Below are positions 33,107 through 45,400 of a stretch of 64,000 nt of DNA, piece after piece. The stretch is from Astropecten irregularis (lineage: Eukaryota; Echinodermata; Asteroidea; Paxillosida; Astropectinidae), in NCBI GenBank assembly GCA_963971285.1, contig OZ020249.1:1302001-1366000 (forward strand). Reading direction: 5' to 3'. A model generated the notes under the pieces. That model was not told the DNA's origin. It did not search any database and saw only the letters and a list, made by a program, of their open reading frames with translations. Numbering within the stretch: position 1 is the first letter of the stretch; each line of letters starts with the position of its first letter. The position numbers and the translations under genes are program-made.

Positions 33107-36100
33107 ATGACCTTGACCTTCGATCCATCTATTTTTGATTTTATGACCAAATCCAAGGTAGCTTTGAGCATAATTAATTGTAGGCGCAATGTATGCTACA
33201 CGTATCTCAAACCAAAACAGGCTTTGTGCTTAAAGAAGGCACTTAGTGGGGACACACTTGCAGTGCTGCCCACTGGATTTGGGAAAAGTCTTATTTTTGA
33301 AATGTTGCCGCTAATGGTACCGACACAAACGAGTACATGCACCATCATATGCACTCCATTGAACTCAATCATTGAAGAGCAGGTTCAAAGGTATGTATAT
33401 TTGTTATTTTGGCATTACCGGAGATCAGTATAGGCCTACTGGTATATTAATACACTCAGCTTTTTAGCTGGTACTAACTTAGGCAGTACTAGTACTAGTA
33501 GTAGTACTACTAGTAGGCCCTAGCCTAGGGGCCGTCCATAAAGTATGTACGCACGAAGGGGGGGAGGGGGGGTTGTTACCGATGCGTACGCCATGCGTAC
33601 AGGGGGGAGGGGGTTCAGGCTAATGCGTACCGTACGTAAACGAAAATGTTGCATAGCATTATCGCGCGAAAAGAGAGGTAAAAAACGTGAAAAAAGCACC
33701 TGAATTGTTTTTTTTTTTCCTTGTTTTTTCTTGATAAAAAATAGTAAAAATCATCTGTAAATGTATAAAAACCTGTTTAACTTTAGTCATTCATTTCAGA
33801 ATTTGAAAGTGACGTCCCAATAACGGTACCGGCCCGATTACGGTGACATTATAATGATGCTAAAGCAAGGGACCACGATAAGTGAAAAACCTAATGTGGA
33901 ATGCGTATGCGTACAGGGGGGATGGGGGGTTGGGACCACTGCGTACGCCATGCGTACAGAGGGGGAGGGGGGGTAAAAAAAGTCGGCATTTCGTGCGTAC
34001 GTACTTTATGGACGGCCCCCTACTAGTACTAGTACTAGGCCTACCCAGCTTCTTCAACTACTACTAGCAAGTAACTCACCTAAAAAATACAACACTTCAT
34101 CAACAATTGGGTCTGAGTACCAGCTAACCTGATTGTACTAATCTCCGGTAATGCCGTTATTTTCAAGTTTTCAAGTCTAAATTTTCTTCTATTTTTAATT
34201 TTATGCAGCGTTATTTTTAAACAAGTTTGTGACATCACCAAGTCATTGATCACTCAAAGTTTTAAACCATCATGCCGCATGGAGGTATGTCTGTCCAGTG
34301 TCCATGCTCAAACTCAAGCCTCAGCATGCTCAGTGGAGGCACCTGCATATTATTGATAACAAACTCAACTATCATGATTCACGGCAGCGGCGGCACCTGT
34401 CCACTTTGGTTTCCATATGCATATCGCTGTTTTACGTTTCAGCAGGTTTTTTTTACCTACATCATGTAGGTCTGAGTAGATTGTCTTTTGATGTTCTCTG
34501 GTACTAATTCCTTCATTGACACATTTTAGGTTACATGTACATTGTACAACACTTTCATACTTTGATTGCAGTCACAGATGACTGTTTATCTGTAGGCTTT
34601 TCAGTGCTCGGTTTTTAATCAACACAATGGGGATGTGCACTTTTAAACCAGTTCATCACACAAGACACCACAAATTAGTAGCAAGGTTTCATTCAAAGTC
34701 TTTTAGTTTTTTAATATAGTGTGCTTCTTTGTGACGGGGTGCTGTTGACCAATATTTTTTGTGTTTTCATATTACATGTATTACTTAACCAAAACAGGAC
34801 GAGCAAACAGCAAATCTAATTCTATTGTCTTGGTTGTTATCCTCCAGATATGGTGCACATGCAATCCATGTTGATGCAAATGTAGCCAATTCCCTGGAAG
34901 TAGCTGAGGAGCAGCAGGACACCACCCTGAACAATTTCAAGGATGGGAAGCTTTCCTATGTGATTGGGCACCCAGAGCAGTTGTTGGAGAAGCATGTGTG
35001 TGATCTGTTCATGACAGAGCCATTCCAGAAAAGAGTGACTCATATTGTGATTGATGAAGCCCACAGTATCCTTCACTGGGGTAAGGACTTTAGACCTGAC
35101 TTCAGAAAATTGGCCAAACTCAGGTCGCTCTTTCCCAATGCGTTTTTTCTTGCTCTAACTGCAACAGCCTCAAAGTCTACCTGCAAGGAAATTTGTACAT
35201 TGCTTGAAATGAGGTCACCCAGTACCATAGTTACCAGCATCGACAGGTCAAACATTAAGTACAAACTTGAGAGGAGACCCCCTATACTGGATGTTGAACA
35301 CTCATTCACCAGTGTCATGGATCCCCTTGTCGGAGAACTTCTTGCCAAAAGGGAACATTTCCCCAAAACTATCATCTATTCAAAACTCAAGTATTGTGGA
35401 GCAGGTTATGAGAGATGCAAACAGGCAGAAGTTTCGTGTTCCACGGATATAGGCCTACCTGTACAGGAACTGATCACACAATATCATGCTGCTTGTACAG
35501 TTGAGGTAGGTAGTTAAGTAATAACATGCACTTGAGGCTGGACTAATTTTCTCTCATTTATTTGGAGGAAAGCTTGCACTAGAAATATTTCTATGTACTG
35601 TACACCTGTAAAGTCCTGTATGTATAAACAGCTAAGAAGAAATAAATATTTCAGAAAGGTCATTGTACATAATACACCTTCAGAAAAAAAGTGTGTATGT
35701 GCATTCTTTCTACAAAAACCGAGTAGGACTTCCTGTTTGTAACCTTTTTCCCCTTACAATTGCTGCATACGCATCAAGGACAATGGAAGAAAATTCTTGC
35801 TTATTTTTTTGGAACATAAGTGCATGACTCTCTGAAAATGGCACTATAACAATGTCATACACTGTACTTGCATTATATGCAGTTACTGTCAATTAATTTA
35901 TGTTTCACTTTCATACATATATGACACTACAGGTACCTGTGTGTACCAGGTACAGGTGTACTTACTCTTTGTGCAGTGTTGCCTATTCAACTAATGTTAA
36001 AATCAATTGTTAACTGCAGAGATATTGCACTCTGCACAGACTTGTACAATAACATGTACTTGACAATCATTTCACAAATTATGAACAAATGCCAGAATAT

Positions 36101-37646
36101 TACAGTATAAGTCAAAGAGGGCAATAAGAGAGCATTGAATGGACCCTTATGACAATCATATTCCATATCATCTTGCCATTAATATAAAGTCTGAATGAGT
36201 AAGATTTGTCAGAAGAGGGCTAGAGGACCTTAAGTGCCCATGTTCAATGAGCATTAACCAAATGAGAGCAATATTAAATCATGTACCACTGTTTTAAGTA
36301 CATGTTGATTTTTCCATTTGTGATTTTTTTCAACAGATGAAAAAAAAAGTTGTGACTGATATGGCAAACAAAGAAAGTAATCTGAAGTTACTTTTTGCAA
36401 CAGAGGCCTACAGTATGGGGACAGACGCTCCTGATGTCCGCAGAATCATACACATAGGCCCACCATCCACTTTGGAAAGTATGCTTACATTTCACATTTT
36501 ACTCATTAAAGACCAAAATTTTAGGGGTTAGCATTACAACAGGAGAATCAATCGAAAGGTATGGGTCATTTACAGGGGAGGGGCATCATTTAGATAACAT
36601 GTACATGTAGTAATGGATTGTTTACAAGGGACCACAGATATGCCTTTATGCAGATATAGCTGTCTCATGGAATTCCTTTCAAAGCAGAAATTTTTTCTCC
36701 TTCCCTAATCACCCTAGCTTCACTTTAAATATAGCTATGTGCATGTACCTACGTGTCATTAAGACATGTACATAAGTGAGATACATGATGAAATCAAACA
36801 TGCATAATTATTCCATCAGATGATTGAAAAATCACTTGTTTGACCAGCCTGAGCAAAGTTAAGTTATTTTACATACTGTTCGATACATAAATTGTTTTAA
36901 TAACTTTCTGTATTACCAAGTATACATACAATCTGAGTGGTGTGATATGTAACAGGTAGAAGTGTACAACAATTTCTTCCACGTTTGGACCACTTTTAAA
37001 TTGACTGGAGGGGATTGACCTTCCAATGGTGAATGTGTCTACTCACGTATAAATGCCACATTTTTTAATGAATAAACTTTCTGTTTTACATTCCACTTTT
37101 GCAGCATACATTCAAGAAGTAGGTCGAGCGGGACGTGATGGTCTTCCAAGCAAAAGTATTGTTCACTTCAACAATAATGATATAGCTAAGAACGTCCCAG
37201 GGATGACAGATGCCATCAGAGACTTTTGTACATCTACAACATGTAGAAGAGAGTATTTATGCAAACAATTTGGTTTTGTTTATGATCCATTATCCAGTGA
37301 TGTCCCTCACAAATGCTGTGACATCTGTGAGCAAAGCTGTAGCTGTCCTGAATGCAAATTAACAAATGCCCTGGATGAGCAGCTGTTGCCTGCCTGCTCC
37401 AACAATGCAATACCATGTTTAAGAGATCTTCTAACACAGTACATACGGGCAGAAAATGCCGAAGTTGGTGAATTATATACGGGTCTTTCAGATAATTTGG
37501 TATCAGATATTATTACATTTTGTAATGATTGTTGTTTGATCCCTGATAGTACAATGCTGAAGTTGAGATTTCCTTTCATAAATGACTCTTACATAACAAA
37601 CATTGTTTCAATATTTACAGAGTACGATACTTTTCAAAGGGACTAG
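33107..37646 (+). CDS. RecQ-like DNA helicase encoded by the transposon (four exons)
   Basis: Exons 33107-33390, 34848-35505, 36337-36478 and 37105-37646 join in frame with GT/AG introns into a 541-residue protein. Seen in order: LKPKQALCL (RecQ motif 0-like), Walker A PTGFGKS (55-61), DEAH (164-167) followed by SILHWGKDFRPDF, LTATAS (motif III), SMGTDAPD (motif V), QEVGRAGRDG (motif VI, 365-374) and a Cys-rich zinc region with HKCCDIC. RecQ enzymes unwind DNA 3' to 5' using ATP. There is no HRDC or exonuclease domain, so it is shorter than host WRN/BLM proteins, and the segment between the DEAH half and motif V is short. Introns contain other elements (33528-34019). Its position between TIRs makes it a transposon gene, presumably helping excision or repair; that role is inference. 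Confidence 0.85.
33477..33527. repeat. TAGTAC-type simple repeat
   Basis: A short run of actagtactagtagtag-like sequence, which resumes at 34021-34037 on the other side of the miniature element at 33528-34019. The element therefore appears to have inserted into a simple repeat. Confidence 0.6.
33528..34019. mobile_element. miniature element with GGGGCCGTCCATAAAGTA ends, in helicase intron 1
   Basis: Inverted termini ggggccgtccataaagta and tactttatggacggcccc. Inside are repeated gcgtacgccatgcgtacagg blocks and G-runs at both sides. No gene. It interrupts a simple repeat in intron 1 of the helicase gene. Confidence 0.75.
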
Positions 37647-37770
37647 ATTAAGATACTGTAATAATGTACATGCATATATCCCAACCAGAAAATGCCATCT
37701 TATGCTTTCACTATTAAAGTAGAAACTATATCATGTTTTAGTAAACTACAGGAAAAGATATCAGACTTAT

Positions 37771-40700
37771 TTAATTGCCGAGTTCACTTCCAAATTTGTC
37801 TTTGCGAGTGTTTATCCATTCATGAAATCGGGATGGATTTAGATAGTCAACCATGCTTATTGGGATTTTGGGAAAGGAAGTGTGCACTCGCCCAGGCTGT
37901 TCTACAAATGGACGGACTTTTCGCAGATCATCTAGAATGCGAAGTTCGTCATGGATTGCTGACCTGTCAGAGTGAGCCTTTGAGCGAACAATGACTCCAG
38001 TGCTCTTGTCAAAGTTGTCTGCAATCTCGTTGATGCCAGCAATTGCACAGCTCCTATCCCTTATGTTCTTCTCAGATTTATTGGAGAACATGTGCTTGAT
38101 GTGCTTCTTTGTTACTTTAACCAAGTGTTCCATTTGAAGATCTGCTGGTATGTGGGAGTCTTTCTTGCCTCTTGTGTTAACGAAGAGCCCATAAAACACT
38201 TCATTAGCTTCTTTTTCTGAGAGAGTGCATGTCTGATGAACTAAAAAGCGAAGTATTTCATGGGCGTACTTTGACAAGTTTTTATTGGCTTTGAAGTAGA
38301 TCATTGCCAATTTGAGAAGCCGTAGTCCTCTGTCTCTGTCTGGTACATGAATGACATCCAGCAAGTCTTTGAATAATAGCCCCAGTTCGAGAACAATGTG
38401 TCCATAGTTCTTCACATGATCAGGGACCCTTGTGGTGTCGCTTGTTGCTGGAGTGTCTTTTCGGACTTTCAGCTGGAGTGTCTTTCCACTGCTCAGTGTG
38501 ACCACAATCACATGTTCTTGTAGTGAAACACAAGAAATATGCATAAATGAACATCTGGTGGAGACAAAATCATCATCTACAGACTGTTCTAACAAATTAG
38601 CCTTGATTTTGTTATTGACATGATTCATTACTTTATTTATTTTATTTATAAGGGTAATTGATAGGGAGAGGAAGAAATAATTTGATGTGGTTAGTTTGAC
38701 AGATTGGTCAATGTAAATTTATTTTATATTTAATCACTGAGTAAAATCACAATTAAAAAAACTGGTATGGGAAGAAGTTAATCCAATAAAATAACTGATT
38801 ATTTTGACAATGCCAAACATGTTCAAGTTTTATTTCTTTCCATTGATCTGTAAATTCTTTCCAGGTTTTGCCAGTTCTCAATGACTATTTGCCTTTCAAA
38901 ACCTGCATTATGCTTAAATCTTCTGTGATGGAAAAATGCCAGGTTATTTTCTCTTGAAAATGTGTGGGAAAATAGGTCACTAATTTGTATTCACATTGGA
39001 AAATCGTCATGAGCTGAGGACAATAATTAAGTGGTGCATGTTGGAATATTTTAAAAGGAGTCATGAAAATTTATGATTTCACTGTTGTGGGAATCTATCA
39101 TTGCCTTTCCTGGGGCCGATTTCACGAAGCACTAAGTGTGAATTCATCTTATTTGCTAAGCAACATGTGATGTCACAATACAAATCACTATGGTGATATC
39201 GAACAACTCATCTTAAGATTAATCTTAGTGCTTTGTGAAATCCAGCCCCGCTCTTATACATTGTACATTATGTAGTTATTTGTTTTAAAAGTATTCATAC
39301 TGTAATGGCCAACTGAAAATATTTGTGATTCATTGAGAGTGATTTGCAGGCGCGGTTCTACGGGGGGGGGGGGGGGCTGTAGCCCCCCAAAAATTTTGTC
39401 TAGCCCCCCAAAAAAAATGCAAGTGAAAAAAAAAATCTTGAAAATACTGGATTTTGTTCAGTTATTAAGCGCCAATTACATAAAAAACGCGTTGTGTGGC
39501 CTATAAAGTGCATGTTTTTCGACCCCTAATAAGACATAGCAGAAGCGAGTGTTAGAAGAACCCAAAATATTGGGTCTTCTAGCCCCCCAAAAAAATAATG
39601 GCTCTTCTAGCCCCCCCAAAATGTTGGCTCTAGAACCGCGCCTGGTGATTTGTATATCCGGTACAATACAATATTCACCTGAGTCAGTCTGGTCATTTTC
39701 TTGCTTCCTGTCCTGCATCTTGAGGTTTGCTAGCACCATTTCATCCACCAGGTTCTTGAACTGATCCTTTGTCCAATTCACCTTCTCCTCCTCAGACTGC
39801 ATATTCTCAGGTGCTTTCTTGAATGGATCACTGAAGGGGGTCTCCATTTGAAAGTACTCCAATACAGCCTCACAAATGTAGGCATCTACTACAGAAACTG
39901 CAAAGTCTCGGTCTGGGTCAAATGCTTCTTTTACATTTTCTTTGACATTTGTTCTTGAAATTCTGTCCATGATGCTCTTCATGGTGCCCATTTCCTGTCT
40001 GCTCGAGTCCTTGTATAGTTGATCAAAGAACATTGCCAGGTAGTTCATCATCAGATGAAACATCTCAAAAGTTATAGGGGACAAGTGGGCAAACCTGGAC
40101 TTCTGACTGTCTTCATGTGCTCGAATGCACTTTGCACCTGAAAATCGTTCGCGTGTCAGCTGATCACCTCCAATGTGTACACTCCCAATGTCCTTCATAC
40201 TTTTACCTGCTGAGTTGATTGTACTCTCCACAGTATCCTCGTAGAAGTCCAAGATATCCACAACATCTTTATAGGATTGCTCATTCTTAAAAAGCACTGG
40301 TAGTGGAATCACTTTGGTTTTCTTATCCAAAGCATCTGTGTATTTCCCTTTGACAAAGTCTGGGATTGAATTCTTCAGGAACTGGAAAGATGGCATGAGT
40401 CTACTTGCAACACGGGCAACAAGGGTGGCATAGTCATCCTGGACTTCTTCTATGTCTTGCCTACTTGGCAAATAGTCAAGAACACTTGTACCTTTGTAGT
40501 CCTGTTGTGGCTTTACTGTTGATAGTCCACAGAAGTTATGGTTCTGAACAAGTGCTGCTGAACCAAATGCATGGTGCATATGGCCAGTGTGATCCATCCT
40601 CTGGTCATGGACCCCTGTATACCAGTTGATGTTGTCTCCAATCAATCTGAATTTCTTACCCTGTTTGACTGAGTCAATAAGTTCTGCATTAAAGTGGCCA

Positions 40701-42766
40701 CCAATTAATCTCACCAGGAAGAGACTTCTTGAGTAACTGAGGCAGACACCGAGGGGCTGTAATCTGTCAAATACCTGTCAACCCAAAAAAGAACCATAAA
40801 GGCATACTTGTTATTTATTTTTATTGCTTCTAAAGCTGCACTGTAATTTTCTGTAATCTGTGTACTTGTATGTAATATCTGTATTAATACAAAAAGGAGC
40901 TTCTTTTTTAATGAAAATCAGAAATTGTCACATTTTTACTTAGTTAAGCAAACTCCTTTCATGAATTCTTAAATACATTTTGTGTAAGATTGGATACATA
41001 ATGGGAGATTAATGAGCTTTTCTCTCTGACTGGATCACCCAGTATAAAAACAGTAAAGCTTTTCTCTCTGACTGGATCACCCAGTATAAAAACAAGAAAG
41101 CTTTTCTCTCTGACTGGATCACCAAGTATAAAAATAAGAAAGCTTTTCTCTCTGACTGGATCACCAAGTATAAAAATAAGAAAGCTTTTCTCTCTGACTG
41201 GATCACCAAGTATAAAAATAAGAAAGCTTTTCTCTCTGACTGGATCACCAAGTATAAAAACAAGAAAGCTTTTCTCTCTGACTGGATCACCAAGTATAAA
41301 AACAAGAAAGCTTTTCTCTCTGACTGGATCACCAAGTATAAAAACAAGAAAGCTTTTCTCTCTGACTGGATCACCAAGTATAAAAACAAGAAAGCTTTTC
41401 TCTCTGACTGGATCACCAAGTATAAAAATAAGAAAGCTTTTCTCTCTGACTGGATCACCAAGTATAAAAATAAGGAAGGAAGAATTATACTTATAAATAC
41501 ACAGTTTGATATGTGATAAAACAGAAAAAAACGAAATATCTCAATCACTCCTGTCTAATTGAAATGAGTTTTTTAAATGACTTTTGCATATATTATTCCT
41601 TTTTTCAGTATTATATTTATCTCTCATAAATTATAAACATTTTCAGCAATAAAGTGCACCCTGGGTTAGACACAAGCCCATAATTTTACCTTTTGATTGC
41701 AAACGTTGTCCAACAGTAGCATAGACACAATCCTTTGAACCCTGCTGAGCTCCAGGTTCCTTTTCTGCATACAAAGGGCATATATAAGCCCTAGTCTAGA
41801 CAGTGCTCCATTGATTTTCAGTGTGCTCTTCCTTTGAGACGATGGGAGCATCAGTGCAAGGATCATACTAAATAATTCTGGGTACAGATCTCTGAATTCG
41901 GCCACTAGGTCACCCCAATCCAGACGTTTCAGATTGTCATAGTCTTTCATCATGAGCAGACTGACATTTCCATGTTTCCTTTTGCCACTGAGAGATGCCA
42001 CAGAATCAATTTTTCGTGACATTGATGTGACAATATGTTGCATCACACATGGACTCTTTGACAGGTACTCTATTAGTCCAGATACAGAATTTGCAGCTTT
42101 TGTTGTTATTGTCTGCATTTCATTGGCACTAAATGTGTCATGTTGGGTTGTCGTCGTTGATTGTGCTATGTCCAAAATCACATGATGATAATTTGAGGTT
42201 TTCGCATTTCCTTTTGGCCCTCCTTTGGCTTTTGCTTTTTGTGTTTTTGAGTATGTGTGATCTGTATTTACAGCTGGAGTGATGATTGACGGAGACTTGC
42301 TGCGTGTTACCACACTGTCATGGCACATTTCTGATCGTGACTTCGACGATGGCTTGGGTAGGATTAAGCGCGTACGCACCTTCGATTTTGACATTTTCTC
42401 CGAAGAAGCGACGGGTACCTTATCACGAGTCTCATTTGTACACGGAGATAGACGAGTGGATATTTTGAGTGTTTTTGCTGCCGGAGGTGTATTCATGGGA
42501 GACCTTGCACATCTTTTGCATTTCATTTTAGTTGAAAAGCACATATTCCTGAAGGCAGATACCTTCTTTTCCAAGTTGGCCAGCTTCCGTTCGCAATTTC
42601 TGCAAATCACCCCTTCTACAACGTTGATTTCCCCAAATTTTAGTAATAGTTCGGATACTTTTTTTCGTTTCCCTACACAAGATTGAATTAAAACCCGCGG
42701 TGATGAATTATTGCCACATGCGACGCAGTTCGTATCTTTTTGCTTTTGGGGGGTTACTACGTCCAT
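37771..42766 (-). CDS. DUF6589 protein, probable transposase of the 10.3-kb element (three exons)
   Basis: Exons 42766-41690, 40774-39679 and 38576-37771 join in frame (phases 0 and 1) to give 992 residues. The N-terminus (MDVVTPQKQ) has paired cysteines C14xxC17 and C55xxC58 and a later CKRC, a zinc-finger-like head; a basic Ser/Thr-rich linker follows. From about 320 onward the sequence matches the DUF6589 pattern as I know it: VFDRLQPLGVCLS, GDNINWYTGVHDQRMDHTGH, FGSAA, a conserved HIGGDQLTRERFSGAK, SPITFEMFH and a C-terminal PGRVHTSFP. Conserved acidic residues in GDN and GGDQLT are candidates for catalysis (inference). The start at 42766 is preferred because the upstream ATG at 42922 gives a hydrophobic extension unlike the family. 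The acceptor of exon 3 is weak but is the only one that keeps the frame. Confidence 0.8.
39112..39249. mobile_element. miniature element, family 3-like
   Basis: Ends ggggccgatttcacgaagc and tgctttgtgaaatccagcccc are inverted and resemble the family 3 ends at 52614-52766. It lies in intron 2 of the DUF6589 gene. Confidence 0.6.
39347..39644. mobile_element. hAT-type miniature element with 8-bp target duplication, in DUF6589 intron 2
   Basis: Inverted ends CAGGCGCGGTTCTA and TAGAACCGCGCCTG, flanked by GTGATTTG at 39339-39346 and 39645-39652. C-runs and G-runs (tagcccccc) lie near both ends. Its right end abuts the exon 2 donor region (39679), yet the exon is intact. Confidence 0.85.
41016..41472. 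repeat. 42-bp minisatellite in DUF6589 intron 1
   Basis: About eleven units of 42 bp beginning gcttttctctctgactggat follow one another without spacers; the inner ones differ by single bases (aaataag or aaacaag). The unit length is a multiple of three, which opens a 179-codon minus frame of no apparent meaning. Confidence 0.9.
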
Positions 42767-43025
42767 GATGACAGTCAAAATTAATAATAAATCAATAATG
42801 ATTATACAGCTGCATACTATGGCATGCTCACGCATGGGACACGACTTGTGATCATCTAATACACGTGCGCACACAAAAGTTGTAAACACCATATCTATAA
42901 ATAGAAACACTTTTGTGCGCATGCGCAGAGCTGACCCAATCAGGAGCCTTCATTTACTACTAGCTACCTGTCCCTATATATTTTATGTATTGGGACGGGA
43001 ACCAGTCTAGTCCCTAACATGGCGC

Positions 43026-43055
43026 AGTTGGCCAAACTCTCTTTATTTACGGCTC
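43026..43055. repeat. 30-bp word inverted relative to 31739-31768
   Basis: agttggccaaactctcttta and the following tttacggctc are the exact inverse of the word at 31739-31768. A further gcgccatgttag match follows on each side, with about 55 extra bases in the left copy. The right copy is part of the target sequence of the 10.3-kb transposon. Confidence 0.7.
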
Positions 43056-43062
43056 TTGCAAT

Positions 43063-43775
43063 CAGGGTGCAGACCATAGAGATACATACTAATAGGGCGT
43101 TTACGAAATGGGGCTTGAGGCTAGGCTTGGCATTTGTTTTTCTACTGCCATTTTGTGTCCAAAATGAAATGAAGGGCTTGAGATACATGGCGAAGCTGGA
43201 GCCTTTCCCCAGCTTCATCATGTGGCCCAATCCCTTCGTTTAGTTTTGAGGGCTTCAAATGGCGGTAGTGAAATAAGTCCCAAGCCTATAGCCTCAAGCC
43301 TAGTTTCGTAAAGGCCTATAGATTAGTATGTATCTCTATGGGGCAGACCAGTAAATAATTTCGCATAGGCTCCCATGCTACTAAGAAGTTTCTCAGACAC
43401 TCAAGCTATAAACGAAAATGAGGTTGAAAACGTCAATGTTCATTTTCCTCTAAATTTTCTATAGGGTAACCAATAACCTTTTGAGAAAATTCCATCCAAA
43501 GGAAAATAACTTGAAAACGGCCATGTTGACTGGTGCCAGACTGAAACAAATGTACCCCTCCCCTACATGCCAAAGTAGAGCGACTTTAGGGCCTGATTTC
43601 ATCCAAACAGCTCAAAGTTGAAAGTCCAAACTCTGGTGACCGGGTTCCAGCCATTTTCTTTACAGGACTTCCCGCGTAGGGCTCACCAGACGGTTTAAGA
43701 GAAAAGATTTTGAGGGTATACAAACAGTTAATGCGCTCCGCGGATTGATTTGCACCTATTGACTGGTCTGCACCC
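43063..43775. mobile_element. TIR element with CAGGGTGCAGACC ends, carrying a nested hairpin element
   Basis: The left end cagggtgcagacca and right end actggtctgcaccc match the termini of 18810-19309, as do internal words (cataggctcccatgc, gctcaccagacggtttaaga, in inverse order). A second palindromic element (43075-43340) has inserted next to the left end. Confidence 0.7.
43075..43340. mobile_element. palindromic element, about 266 bp
   Basis: It begins catagagatacatactaata and ends with the inverse; the arms continue through gcgtttacgaaatggggctt and aggctaggcttgg. The arms are about 70 bp and it contains no gene. Confidence 0.75.
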
Positions 43776-44103
43776 ATCATACACACATCATATTTGTCCA
43801 AAATGTCACAAGAATGTATGTTTGTAATAGGCCCTATTTTTGTATTTTAATTTGCTGAGTTTGTAAATCTACTTCATATATTCATGGGATGTTTTTCCAA
43901 GATGACTTCCGCCACAGCGCCCTCACTAGACCAATATTAGGTCTGTTATGATGAGGTAGGCCTATAATTATTATCAAGGATACTTTGTACAATGTACATG
44001 TTTATTGAAAAAATTAAGTTTCAATATTCATACAATCATGTAGAATGTAAACCTTAAACAGCGGAACTAAGATTTAAAGATAGCATTTACTCAGTAGACG
44101 CAT

Positions 44104-44452
44104 TTAAAGGTAGTATCATACTTTGGTTTTTATCAAAGAAATACAGACTCTTGTGCAAAAAATATAAAATAAAAGGACGAAACAGTAACAGTCATCTGTG
44201 AAAATTTCAGTCCCATACGGTGCCCACAGTGAAAAACAGCACCATTATTTCTTAAGTCTTTTCTTTTTTCTTTTTGATCTTTTATGAGATCAAAAAGATT
44301 TTCGGTCATTGTTTTACCAATTTCTAATTTACCAGGCGGAAAGATTTTAACGGTATGTTTCTACCACCACCATCTTCATACCCTGTAAGTTATACGTAAA
44401 TCTGTGAACATTTCTGTTTTGGTTTCTTACCAAAGTATGATACTACCTTTAA
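44104..44452 (+). mobile_element. miniature element, family 1 (best full copy)
   Basis: Termini ttaaaggtagtatcatactt and aagtatgatactacctttaa are a near perfect TIR of about 24 bp. Interior landmarks: cagtcatctgtgaaaatttc, cccatacggtgcccac, ttttgatctttta, ttaacggtatgtttctacca. I use this copy as the reference for the family. The TTAAAGG tip could hide a TTAA duplication, but this is not demonstrable by eye. Confidence 0.85.
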
Positions 44453-44987
44453 GGATGGAAAAACTATGGAAATTTGTTTACATTATGTCATATTGTGGTA
44501 TTTAGTATATTATAGAGAGGGCCAAGTTTGGCAAAGCCTGGAGTGAGTTTGAATCGAATGGTTTAAATTGTTTTTGTTATTTTACATTTTAATACATGTG
44601 TTAATATTTAGATGCAAACTGTTCAACCAAGAAGTCCAGCTTCAGTTCTTAATTGTGATAAATGATTTTTTGTAATACTTTATAACGTATAACAATTGAA
44701 TGCATGCACAATCCTAACACCTTTGACACAAAATATGAAACGGCACATTGCATATATAAGGACGATGTAGTAGAATAAGACGTAAATTTAGATGAATATC
44801 TGCTGATTATGAAGAGTAGTATATGTGTTCATATGTGGCTGTTTACTGTTTAACCAAGAAGTCCAATTATGCAGTTCTTGATTTTGATAAATGATTTTAT
44901 GTAATGGTTAATTGCATGTAATGATAATAATGTTAAAATTAATACTGCTGTCTTTACATAGAAATTGTCAAAAGTCGTACATTACAC

Positions 44988-45400
44988 TTAAAGGGTACAG
45001 TACAGGATTGGTATAAACATACACAAACAGAAATATCCACAGATTTACGTATAACATTCAGGCTATGAAGATGGTGCAGGTAGAAACATAGGCCTACTGT
45101 TAAAATATTTCCGCATGAAAATGGTGTATTTATCCAGAATTTAGTAAATCAAAGACCGAAAACAGTTTTGGTCTCGGGGTAAGATCAAAACCATTCTTCA
45201 TGTTTTATAAGAAAAATTGAGTCGGTTTTTCGCTTTTTTTCTCGTGACTCTGATGTCCGATTGAGCTCAAATTTTCACAGGTACACACCTGTGAAAATTA
45301 TTTTATGTACATAAAATAACACTTTTTTATGTACATGTTGGATGAGACAAAGTGAGAGTAATGTTCTGTGACTTATACCAATCATGTATTATACCTTTAA
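44988..45400 (-). mobile_element. miniature element, family 2 (best full copy)
   Basis: Termini ttaaagggtacagtacagga and ccaatcatgtattataccttt. The middle holds gatcaaaaccattcttcatg and tgtccgattgagctcaaatt. It is inverted relative to 27807-28149. No gene. Confidence 0.8.

Larger units (their letters stand above)
32713..43009. mobile_element. complete 10.3-kb DNA transposon carrying RecQ-like helicase and DUF6589 genes
   Basis: The left end TAGACTGGTTCCCGT (32713-32727) is repeated exactly in inverted form at the right end (42995-43009). Both ends are flanked by GTCCCTAAC (32704-32712 and 43010-43018), a perfect 9-bp target duplication. Subterminal blocks also correspond (tagggaccggtag near 32767, inverse of tagggacaggtag near 42966). 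Inside are only two genes, facing each other, with 124 bp between their stop codons, plus smaller elements in their introns. Intact frames, exact TIRs and an exact duplication suggest a recent insertion. The Academ group of transposons is known to pair a transposase with a superfamily 2 helicase and is my best comparison, but I cannot confirm the assignment without a search. Confidence 0.85.

Noticed and set aside
41009..41548. Possible CRISPR-like array or repeat protein
   Set aside because: Units of 42 bp follow each other without spacers in an animal genome; it is a minisatellite, and the 179-codon frame is a by-product.
42766..42922. Upstream ATG extension of the DUF6589 protein
   Set aside because: It adds a hydrophobic stretch unlike the family and lies near the transposon end; the Met at 42766 directly precedes the zinc-finger-like head.
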